Shown here: positions 1-5,538 of the stretch, piece after piece
Numbering within the stretch: position 1 is the stretch's first letter
How the letters are laid out: each line of letters starts with the position of its first letter
DNA from: Verrucomicrobiota bacterium
GTDB taxonomy: Bacteria > Verrucomicrobiota > Verrucomicrobiia > Chthoniobacterales > JAFAMB01
Direction: 5' to 3'
NCBI GenBank assembly: GCA_019241095.1
Contig: JAFAXJ010000250.1
Coordinates: forward strand, 1 to 6,156
DNA length: 6,156 nucleotides
The notes under the pieces: generated by a model
The model's database searches: none
What the model was told of the DNA's origin: nothing
Seen by the model: only the letters and a program-made list of their open reading frames with translations
Translations under genes and position numbers: made by a program

Positions 1-463
1 CACGCCCGATAGAACTCCCTGTGCTGATAGAAAACAGGGCTGAAATAGCCTTTACCAAACTTGCCCTGAGAGATATGAATCCGTTCCCAATCACAATTGC
101 TTCCATGTAATCCGTGGTGGATTTTTGCCGGACCGAAGCAATCAATCGATTGCCGATCCATAAGGTTAAGCCAGCAAACAGCCCCCCCACCGCTGGTACA
201 AGAAGACGCTGCCACCACGACAGCGTTATGAAGTCTGAGACGATTCCGGTATTCGAACCGGTAAAAATCCAATGAATCAGTTCACTTGCTTTGCGGAAAC
301 CTTCAGAGACAATAGCCCCTGAAAACCCGATAAATGCTGCCCAGGCCAGGATTGTTTGGCGGCCCCTGAGTCTCAGTCGCTCAACCAGCAGCAGTTGCAG
401 CTTCAGGAGCTGCCGCAATGAGAAGGAAAGCCTCGGCTTCTTCTCTAAGGCTGTCTGTTCCAT
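1..463 (-). CDS. clcB: ClcB-like chloride channel/transporter, N-terminal part (cut by left edge)
   Basis: This is the first 154 codons of a CLC-family chloride channel or Cl-/H+ antiporter, an inner-membrane protein; the rest lies beyond the left edge. The basic N-terminus (residues 1-36, rich in Arg, Lys and Leu) is followed by a first membrane segment at about 38-54 and a second at about 86-108. Residues 117-122 read TDYMEA and 149-154 read GSSIGR, which is where the CLC selectivity-filter motif GREGP begins. The TDYMEA stretch replaces the GSGIP motif of ClcA-type proteins and matches the ClcB subgroup as I recall E. coli ClcB. The ATG is 7 bases after the stop of the EIIA gene, so the two are probably co-transcribed and translationally coupled; no strong ribosome binding site is visible. 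CLC identity is secure. Whether it is a channel or an antiporter cannot be told because the gating and proton glutamates are outside the window. Confidence 0.88.
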   Translation of the reverse strand, partial: MEQTALEKKPRLSFSLRQLLKLQLLLVERLRLRGRQTILAWAAFIGFSGAIVSEGFRKASELIHWIFTGSNTGIVSDFITLSWWQRLLVPAVGGLFAGLTLWIGNRLIASVRQKSTTDYMEAIVIGNGFISLRASLVKAISALFSISTGSSIGR

Positions 464-470
464 GTTGGCT

Positions 471-917
471 TCAGGCGATTGCCAATCCCTGAACAAAAGC
501 CTCCAGGTTAGCCGCGCCTGCCAACGTATCGACTTCGTGCTGCGTTCTGAGATTTCTCGCCAGAAAAGACGTAAGCTCGAGATATTCCCTGACCGCTGTT
601 TTTGGAACGCCTATCAAAAAGATTAGCCGCACCGGAATCGCGCCAAAAACAATGGGCTTTTCGCACGTAGCTATTACCAATAGGAGTTCCTGAACGGTAT
701 CAGTGCGCGCGTGCGGGAAAGCTATTCCGCTCGAAAGAATCGGCGGATCAGCTTTTTGCCTTTCGAAGATAGCCGATTTCAATGAGGCTAAATCCTTAAT
801 GCGTGTATCCTGGCCAACAGCACTCAACATCATTTCGATCGCGTCCTTTTCAGCCGGTGCGTTCAAATGATGAATGAAGATACCCGATCGCAAGTTATCC
901 ACTGCAGTTCGACTCAA
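471..917 (-). CDS. Stand-alone PTS EIIA protein (fructose/nitrogen type, PtsN-like)
   Basis: This is a 148-residue single-domain EIIA protein of the mannitol/fructose/PtsN class, a cytoplasmic phosphocarrier that accepts phosphate on histidine from HPr or NPr. The active-site segment GIAFPHAR lies at residues 64-71, with His69 as the expected phosphorylated residue. Length and end-to-end domain layout fit PtsN-type proteins (about 150 residues), and no EIIB or EIIC domain is attached or encoded nearby. The start is a TTG at 915-917; it is chosen because a perfect AGGAGG lies 8 bases upstream, while no ATG fits. Seven bases separate its stop from the ClcB-like gene, pointing to a shared transcript and a regulatory rather than sugar-transport role. 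It could be a general PtsN homologue or a dedicated regulator of the channel; the sequence does not decide. Confidence 0.9.
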   Translation of the reverse strand: MSRTAVDNLRSGIFIHHLNAPAEKDAIEMMLSAVGQDTRIKDLASLKSAIFERQKADPPILSSGIAFPHARTDTVQELLLVIATCEKPIVFGAIPVRLIFLIGVPKTAVREYLELTSFLARNLRTQHEVDTLAGAANLEAFVQGLAIA

Positions 918-925
918 GACTTCAA

Positions 926-931
926 CCTCCT
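926..931 (-). promoter_or_regulatory. Shine-Dalgarno AGGAGG fixing a TTG start
   Basis: On the minus strand this hexamer reads AGGAGG, a full anti-16S match, with an 8-base spacer to the TTG at 917-915. It supports TTG as the true start of the EIIA gene. Confidence 0.8.
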
Positions 932-941
932 ACAGGGTCGC

Positions 942-950
942 ACTATACCA
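942..950 (-). promoter_or_regulatory. Candidate extended -10 promoter for the EIIA-clcB unit
   Basis: The minus strand reads TGGTATAGT here: a TATAGT -10 box preceded by the TGn extension. Initiation about 7 bases downstream would give a leader of under 20 bases before the TTG start, with the AGGAGG inside it. No good -35 is seen at 16-18 bases, which is tolerable for an extended -10 promoter. The element sits in the 82-base gap between gluconokinase and the EIIA gene, suggesting that the EIIA-clcB pair can be transcribed separately from the sigma operon. It is a motif match only. Confidence 0.4.
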
Positions 951-999
951 GATCAGGTGAAACTGAATGGAACAAAGATAACTTTCGGAAACATGTCAT

Positions 1000-1527
1000 T
1001 TAACTTCTCTGACCGTCTTCCTTCAATTTTTCGATTTCGCGTAGAATATGGCTGACGATCGTTTCAACGTCGGGCCGCGCGTCTATTTTGATGGCGTTTT
1101 CGGGTTCTTCCAGCGCCTCGAATTGGCTATCCATAAGCTCCTTCGGAAAGAAGTGGCCGGTGCGCCCGGATAGACGTTTCCAGACGGTCTCTCGATCAAT
1201 CTCCAAAAAAATAAACCAGATATTCGGGTGATCTGCCTTCAAAACCTGGCGGTAAGACCGCTTGAGGGCCGAACAGCCCAGCACCACCGATTCATTTCGG
1301 CTCAATCTGGCGACGATCTCCCGATGAAGGTGTTGAAGCCATGGCCACCGATCTTCGTCCGTCAGCGGAATGCCCCGATGCATCTTGCTGACATTCCCGG
1401 GCGAATGAAAAGTATCTCCGTCAAGAAATTCAACTCCGATCCGGTGAGCTAACCTGGAACCGATTTCGGTTTTTCCGCAACCCGAAACCCCCATCACAAT
1501 GAACGCTTTGGCATTGTCGTCAGGCAT
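1000..1527 (-). CDS. gntK: Gluconokinase (GntK/IdnK type)
   Basis: This cytoplasmic P-loop kinase phosphorylates D-gluconate to 6-phosphogluconate using ATP, feeding the pentose phosphate and Entner-Doudoroff routes. From the ATG at 1527 it is 175 residues, the usual size. The Walker A motif GVSGCGKT is at residues 13-20. The gluconokinase signature follows: DGDTFHSPGNVSKM starting at residue 36, then GIPLTDEDRWPWL at about 52-64. The CSALKRSYR motif is at 85-93 and the lid segment HFFPKELMDSQFEALEEP at about 125-142. A GTG two codons upstream (1533) is an alternative start; neither has a clear ribosome binding site. The gene begins 5-11 bases after the anti-sigma stop, so it is probably translated from the sigma/anti-sigma transcript. 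No gluconate permease is in the window, so the source of gluconate is unknown. All key residues look intact. Confidence 0.93.
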   Translation of the reverse strand: MPDDNAKAFIVMGVSGCGKTEIGSRLAHRIGVEFLDGDTFHSPGNVSKMHRGIPLTDEDRWPWLQHLHREIVARLSRNESVVLGCSALKRSYRQVLKADHPNIWFIFLEIDRETVWKRLSGRTGHFFPKELMDSQFEALEEPENAIKIDARPDVETIVSHILREIEKLKEDGQRS

Positions 1528-1538
1528 GAACACTAGAC

Positions 1539-2288
1539 TCAGACCAGCATCCGCAGTTCATTCATTGGAGCACGACTCATCCACATCAGGACCATGCCAT
1601 CTGATTCGGAGAATAAGATGTGCCAATCCCCGTTTTTCAGAAATCCGTGCGGAATCGGGCTGTCGGCAAAAGTTCCCTTATTGACGACGAACAAGTGTAA
1701 AAAATCACCATTTGGCAATTCGAAACAGGTGACTGATACCATGTGGCCGCGCCAACGTAAGCTCTTGCATCCAGCTGTCTGCATCCTGCGCAGTTCCTCA
1801 GGCACGTTCGGCGCTGTCGGAGCAGCATTCGCCTTCAAAAATTGTTGCGTCTGCTCAAAGCTGTCGGTCGATAAATCCAACACCGGAAGAGGATGAAACA
1901 ATGCGAGCATATCCGACTGAAAGGCATCGAACTGATTAGCGGCATGAGGGAAATTAAATTTCCCTAAAATAAAACAGCTAATTAGAAGAATAGCCGCGAG
2001 CGCAAGCCAACGATATTGGAAGCGTTCCCGATGAATCATCGTGGTACGAACTCCAGTCAAAATCGCGGATTTTAGTTCGGGCGGCGGTTGAACGCTGTTC
2101 AACCTCTCCAAAACAATTTCATCAAACTCTCTTTGATCATTAAACCATTTGGCAAGCCCCGGATCCGAACCAATCTGTTCCAGAGCTTTCTTGAAGACAG
2201 GATCCTGCGCATCTGCTCCGTTAGGACGATAGGCACTCATCAAGAATCTTGCGCTTTCAGTCGTAACTTTAATGTGAGGCCTTTTCAT
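1539..2288 (-). CDS. Membrane anti-sigma factor partner of the ECF sigma factor
   Basis: This is a 249-residue protein with a single predicted membrane helix (about residues 94-109, WLALAAILLISCFILG). The cytoplasmic N-terminal domain (1-90) would bind and hold the sigma factor; the C-terminal domain (about 112-249) would be periplasmic. The N-terminal half (FLMSAYRPNGADAQDP, then DPGLAKWFNDQREFD) resembles, from memory, anti-sigma proteins paired with ECF factors in Verrucomicrobiota. There is no HxxxCxxC zinc motif, so it is not a ZAS-type anti-sigma factor. The C-terminal domain contains Cys174 and Cys188 around the stretch CKSLRWRGHMVSVTCF and a WHILFSESDG segment at 222-231; I do not know its ligand. 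The ATG lies inside the end of the sigma gene with a 20-base overlap, which strongly implies translational coupling. The anti-sigma role is inferred mainly from this arrangement and the topology, less from sequence identity. Confidence 0.75.
   Translation of the reverse strand: MKRPHIKVTTESARFLMSAYRPNGADAQDPVFKKALEQIGSDPGLAKWFNDQREFDEIVLERLNSVQPPPELKSAILTGVRTTMIHRERFQYRWLALAAILLISCFILGKFNFPHAANQFDAFQSDMLALFHPLPVLDLSTDSFEQTQQFLKANAAPTAPNVPEELRRMQTAGCKSLRWRGHMVSVTCFELPNGDFLHLFVVNKGTFADSPIPHGFLKNGDWHILFSESDGMVLMWMSRAPMNELRMLV
1947..1965. repeat. Perfect 8-bp inverted repeat inside the anti-sigma gene
   Basis: AGGGAAAT at 1947-1954 and ATTTCCCT at 1958-1965 are perfect complements around a 3-base TAA centre. 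The repeat falls in codons for the end of the membrane helix (GKFNFP). In RNA it could form a short hairpin, but no T-run follows on the minus strand, so it is not an obvious terminator. It may be chance in an A/T-rich stretch. Confidence 0.35.
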
Positions 2289-2817
2289 CTCTTGGTAATG
2301 GAATGATCTTCCTTTCTCGTTCGAACACCGATTCGGACAATGTCGCCTTTAGTTGCTCTTTTCCACGAGAAAGGCGGGACATCACCGTCCCGACGGGAAT
2401 CTCCAGCACCTGAGCTATCTCCTTGTAGGAGAGTTCGCTCAGATAAAATAATTCCAAGGCAACGCGGTAAGTAGTATCGACTTTCGTCATCGCATCCATC
2501 ACGGCCTTACCGTCAAGGCTACGAAGCGCGTCCGGACTTATAGCTGGTGAATCATGAATCTCTGGTTTGAATTCGACGTGAGGGTGATTGTTTTGTGAAC
2601 GTACGCCTCGCAAAAATTCGCGTCGCAGCGTCGTAAAAAGCCAACATTTCACCTTAGAAGCATCTCGGATCTGTCGTGAATGCTGAGCAAAAATAAAAAA
2701 AGTCTGCTGTGTAAGATCAGCCGCATCAACCTCGTTTCTGCTGAGCGACAAGGCAAAACGATAGAGCGAGGCATAGTGCTCGCTGACTATATCTTCGAAA
2801 TTTATGTCTCGGAACAC
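2269..2817 (-). CDS. ECF-subfamily RNA polymerase sigma factor
   Basis: This is a 182-residue sigma-70 family factor of the extracytoplasmic-function class with only regions 2 and 4. Region 2 spans about residues 12-74 and includes the DAADLTQQTFFIFAQ segment (31-45) and the CWLFTTLRREFLR segment (58-70), used in -10 recognition and core binding. Region 4 spans about 103-159 with the helix-turn-helix SYKEIAQVLEIPVGTVMSRL (130-149) for -35 recognition. The GTG start at 2817-2815 is chosen because a strong AGGAGAGG lies 9 bases upstream and the protein then has normal ECF length. The reading frame stays open further upstream to about 2952 but that segment is unlike any sigma domain. The gene overlaps the anti-sigma gene by 20 bases, the classic sigma/anti-sigma layout. 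The target regulon cannot be read from the sequence; the upstream carotenoid gene is a candidate. Confidence 0.92.
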   Translation of the reverse strand: MFRDINFEDIVSEHYASLYRFALSLSRNEVDAADLTQQTFFIFAQHSRQIRDASKVKCWLFTTLRREFLRGVRSQNNHPHVEFKPEIHDSPAISPDALRSLDGKAVMDAMTKVDTTYRVALELFYLSELSYKEIAQVLEIPVGTVMSRLSRGKEQLKATLSESVFERERKIIPLPRDEKASH

Positions 2818-2826
2818 GTCAAATTT

Positions 2827-2834
2827 CCTCTCCT
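2827..2834 (-). promoter_or_regulatory. Ribosome binding site that fixes the sigma-factor GTG start
   Basis: The minus strand reads AGGAGAGG, ending 9 bases before the GTG at 2817-2815. It decides against the longer open frame that extends to about 2952, whose first possible start is a TTG. Confidence 0.75.
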
Positions 2835-2927
2835 GTCGAAAAATGGCCAAGACACTTCGGAAAACCTGCAGGTGCGATTGGGCGCAGAAGATTCGAACCG
2901 TGGGTCGAGAGGAGCTTGGATTTTCGA

Positions 2928-2955
2928 GTTTTGCATGAAAATTCCGTTGCAAAAC
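2928..2955. repeat. Inverted repeat GTTTTGCA-N12-TGCAAAAC upstream of the sigma gene
   Basis: GTTTTGCA (2928-2935) and TGCAAAAC (2948-2955) are perfect complements with a 12-base spacer, about 110-140 bases before the sigma start. The two arm centres are 20 bases apart, about two helical turns, which suits a dimeric repressor or activator site; it could also be an mRNA hairpin. Flanking copies of ATTTTCGA occur on both sides (2920-2927, 2965-2972). Confidence 0.45.
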
Positions 2956-3070
2956 TTAGATCCAATTTTCGAAATAGCATAGGCTTTGTTGCCAACACAA
3001 TGGCTTCTATCGCTGAACTAACTCTGGGAAAGAACCTAAGTAATAGGCGAGCCGTCAAGAGCATCCATGT

Positions 3071-3823
3071 TCAGAGGTGAAAACTGTTTTGTTCAATCTG
3101 GCTGATGATTGGGAGCAGCATGACGTAACTTTGGGCGATTAGAAGGCTGGTAAGACAGAAGAACAGGATTTCTTCGACCGGGATACCTTTCAGCTTGATA
3201 CCGAGAATCTGCGACTCATCAAAAAACCAGATATTCTCCTGGATGGCGACCATATCTCCAAACGAGAGCCAGCTCCCGACAAAAATTGCTGGTAGCAGAA
3301 TAGTCAAAGCATTGATCCAAAGGAGGCGCCCCGCCAGAAGCCATTGAAAGACAAGAACCGGACTGAACCAATAAAGGAGGTGAAACAAATAATGATGTTT
3401 TGGCAGCAGGTGACCTGCTACAGCGAGGCCAAGCACAATCCATGCAATTGCAAAGAAAACGAGTGGCACCATGAGAGAGGTGATCGAGGGCGTATGAGCA
3501 GATCGAAATTGGAGAAGAAATGCAGCACAGTGTGTAAGGAGAAATACTTCCACTGTTTGAAGCACAAAAAATAAATATTCTTCGATGGGGAGAAAGCCGA
3601 GTCGGATAACATGCTGTCCTTGCGCAAACCCCCAGAAGCCTTTGGAGACCGCATAACTATCCCAGGGCGAAGTGAACACCATGACAATCACGATGGTAAT
3701 GAGCAATGTCGTAAACAAAGCAGCTGACCATCCGGCAAGGGCTGAACCCGCGATGCCCAGAAGCAGGAGCGGAAGATTGTATCGTAAATGGAAATCCAGG
3801 TAGGTCACGATGTCAGCCAGCAT
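3071..3823 (-). CDS. crtYcd: Lycopene beta-cyclase, fused CrtYc-CrtYd type
   Basis: This is a 250-residue, very hydrophobic integral membrane protein built of two copies of the lycopene cyclase domain. It is predicted to cyclise the ends of lycopene to beta-ionone rings, giving gamma- and beta-carotene. Repeat 1 has FTSPWDSYAVSKGFWGF (about 50-66) followed by LPIEEYLFF (78-86). Repeat 2 has IQENIWFFDESQILG (194-208) followed by GIPVEEILFF (213-222). The paired P-x-E-E motifs, lying at the membrane, are the hallmark of this family, which in actinobacteria is two small subunits and elsewhere is a fusion. About six to seven membrane helices are visible. The ATG start has no strong ribosome binding site, but an in-frame stop not far upstream rules out a much longer form. 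No phytoene synthase or desaturase is in the window. Cyclisation at one or both ends cannot be told from sequence. Confidence 0.87.
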   Translation of the reverse strand: MLADIVTYLDFHLRYNLPLLLLGIAGSALAGWSAALFTTLLITIVIVMVFTSPWDSYAVSKGFWGFAQGQHVIRLGFLPIEEYLFFVLQTVEVFLLTHCAAFLLQFRSAHTPSITSLMVPLVFFAIAWIVLGLAVAGHLLPKHHYLFHLLYWFSPVLVFQWLLAGRLLWINALTILLPAIFVGSWLSFGDMVAIQENIWFFDESQILGIKLKGIPVEEILFFCLTSLLIAQSYVMLLPIISQIEQNSFHL

Positions 3824-3970
3824 GGCGCAGAAAATCGGTTCTGACCATCGAGATCAGTTTCCACCAACGAATTGCAGCCTACAGCGGTTGATGCCTACGA
3901 AGCGTTGCAACCCGCAGTGGCTTCAGGTTGCGTCTGGTTGTTCATTGTGCGAAGCCAAGAAAGAATCGAT
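3824..3970. promoter_or_regulatory. Divergent intergenic region between the cyclase and uxaA
   Basis: These 147 bases separate the minus-strand lycopene cyclase from the plus-strand altronate dehydratase and must hold the promoters for both if each is transcribed locally. I looked for -35/-10 pairs and an ECF-type GGAAC...GTC element on both strands; on the minus strand GGAAAC and GTC occur but too close together (11 bases). No box is called. The dehydratase frame is open back to a TTG at 3872, but that extension does not resemble the family. Confidence 0.35.
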
Positions 3971-5497
3971 ATGAAAGAATCAAGCCGACGGGTTTGGATC
4001 CGTTTACATCCAGAAGACGATGTCATTATAGCGTCTCAGGATATTGCTGCCGGAACTGAGGTAGCCGAGTTGAGTCTTGTCATTCTTCAAGATATTCCGG
4101 CCGGACACAAAATATCAGTGCGCGATAGAAATCCCGGTGCGGCCGTGCGGCGCTATAATCAGGTGATTGGATTCGCCAGTCGTACCATCCGCCCTGGAGA
4201 ACATGTGCATGTTCATAATCTTGAGGTTCGATCATTTTCGAGAGATTATGCTTATTGTGCGGACGCGCGATTAACTCCTGTTATTGATCCGCCAGCCATG
4301 TTTCACGGTATTGTCCGAACGGATGGCCGGGTTGCGACACGAAATTATGTAGGAATCATTTCAACGGTTAACTGTTCCGCAACCGTTTCACGAAGGATCG
4401 CCGAGATAGTGAATAGAGATTTGATCCCTCGCTACGAAAATGTGCATGGCGCCGTGCCGATAATGCATGGAACGGGATGTGGCATGGCGTCTAAGGGTGA
4501 GGGGATCGAGTACTTACGACGTACATTAGCGGGTTATGCTAAACATGTTAACTTCGGCGCAGTGTTAGTAATAGGGTTAGGTTGTGAGGTTAACCAGATG
4601 GACGCCCTTTTTATCAGTCAAGGTTTGAACAAGGGCATGTTGATGGAGACGATGACGATCCAAGAATATGGCGGCACCGTCAAAGCGATCAATCACGGAG
4701 TCGATCTGATTAGAAACATGCTGCCCGTTGCTAACATTGCGAGACGCCAGCCTGTTCCAGCCAGCCATTTGATCCTCGGCCTTCAGTGTGGCGGTTCGGA
4801 TGGTTACTCGGGGATCTCGGCTAATCCCGCTCTTGGAGCCGCAGTGGATCTTCTTGTAGCCAACGGCGGAACCGCAATTTTATCGGAGACACCTGAAATT
4901 TATGGAGCGGAACATCTATTAACCAGGCGTGCAATCTCGCCGCAAGTTGGCCGGAAAATTCTTTCGCACATTGAATGGTGGGAACGATATACGGCTCGCA
5001 ATGGTGGAGAAATGGATAACAACCCTTCTCCGGGCAACAAAGCTGGCGGATTGACGACGATCCTCGAAAAGTCATTAGGCGCCATTTCTAAAGGCGGCAC
5101 CACAAACATTGTTGAGGTTTATGGATATGCCGAACCTGTGACAGCGAAAGGGCTCGTATTCATGGACACACCTGGCCATGACCCAGTCTCTGCAACCGGT
5201 CAGGTGGCGGGCGGCGCTAATCTGATCTGTTTCACTACTGGACGAGGCTCTGTTTATGGCTGCAAACCTGCGCCGTCTTTAAAACTCGCAACTAACACTG
5301 TCCTATATGATCGAATGGAGGACGATATGGACATCAATTGCGGAGCAATTATAGATGGGGAAGCATCCATCGAAGAACTCGGACAAATTATATTCAGCCG
5401 TCTACTCGAGTTGGCGTCGGGTACTCCATCCCGTTCAGAGACTCATGGCTTTGGCGATGAAGAATTTGTGCCCTGGATGATTGGAGCTGTGATGTGA
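3971..5497 (+). CDS. uxaA: Altronate dehydratase (UxaA family)
   Basis: This 508-residue cytoplasmic enzyme of the UxaA/GarD family should convert D-altronate to 2-keto-3-deoxygluconate, the last step specific to galacturonate breakdown. Residues about 8-85 form the N-terminal SAF domain (IRLHPEDDVIIASQDIAAGT onward). The catalytic part starts near FHGIVRTDGRVATRNYVGI (111-129) and continues with NCSATV (134-139), HGTGCGM (166-172), GLGCE (202-206) and GLQCGGSDGYSG (270-281). Later come GNKAGGLTTILEKSLGAI (355-372), FTTGRGS (421-427) and the family's typical end VPWMIGAVM (500-508). The conserved Cys and His residues suit an iron-dependent dehydratase. The ATG at 3971 is chosen because the protein then starts like other UxaA proteins and an AAGAAAG stretch lies about 7 bases upstream; the frame is open back to a TTG at 3872. 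Galactarate dehydratase is the main alternative, but length and motifs favour altronate. No uxaB, uxaC or kdgK is nearby. Confidence 0.93.
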   Translation: MKESSRRVWIRLHPEDDVIIASQDIAAGTEVAELSLVILQDIPAGHKISVRDRNPGAAVRRYNQVIGFASRTIRPGEHVHVHNLEVRSFSRDYAYCADARLTPVIDPPAMFHGIVRTDGRVATRNYVGIISTVNCSATVSRRIAEIVNRDLIPRYENVHGAVPIMHGTGCGMASKGEGIEYLRRTLAGYAKHVNFGAVLVIGLGCEVNQMDALFISQGLNKGMLMETMTIQEYGGTVKAINHGVDLIRNMLPVANIARRQPVPASHLILGLQCGGSDGYSGISANPALGAAVDLLVANGGTAILSETPEIYGAEHLLTRRAISPQVGRKILSHIEWWERYTARNGGEMDNNPSPGNKAGGLTTILEKSLGAISKGGTTNIVEVYGYAEPVTAKGLVFMDTPGHDPVSATGQVAGGANLICFTTGRGSVYGCKPAPSLKLATNTVLYDRMEDDMDINCGAIIDGEASIEELGQIIFSRLLELASGTPSRSETHGFGDEEFVPWMIGAVM

Positions 5498-5538
5498 AGC
5501 AGCATTCAGGGATCTGAAGCGACCGCCCGGCGCACAGT

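Larger units (their letters stand above)
2818..3070 (-). promoter_or_regulatory. Intergenic leader upstream of the ECF sigma gene
   Basis: These 253 bases between the cyclase stop and the sigma start hold no convincing gene; the open frames here have no recognisable domain and no ribosome binding site of note. The stretch probably carries the sigma-operon promoter. It contains an 8-bp inverted repeat (2928-2955) nested within a direct repeat ATTTTCGA (2920-2927 and 2965-2972), and a small palindrome TGTTGCCAACA at about 2987-2997. I could not find a -35/-10 pair that clearly matches an ECF (GGAAC...GTC) or housekeeping consensus, so the promoter itself is not placed. Confidence 0.45.

Noticed and set aside
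2885..2912. GATTCGAACC, which looks like a tRNA T-loop, at about 2890-2899
   Set aside because: On either strand the bases around it do not form a T stem, and no acceptor, D or anticodon arms can be drawn; it is a chance match to TTCGAA.
2818..2952. 45-residue N-terminal extension of the sigma factor
   Set aside because: It begins with a TTG without a binding site, does not resemble a sigma domain, and a strong AGGAGAGG precedes the internal GTG at 2817.
2819..3064. 81-codon minus-strand open frame between the cyclase and the sigma gene
   Set aside because: No ribosome binding site, no recognisable domain, and it covers the repeat-bearing leader of the sigma gene; treated as non-coding.
3872..3970. 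33-residue N-terminal extension of altronate dehydratase from a TTG
   Set aside because: No ribosome binding site, no similarity to the SAF domain start, and it would use up most of the divergent promoter region.
5505..5518. TTCAG-GGAT-CTGAA stem-loop just after the uxaA stop
   Set aside because: Only a 5-bp stem and no T-run on either strand, so it is too weak to call a terminator.
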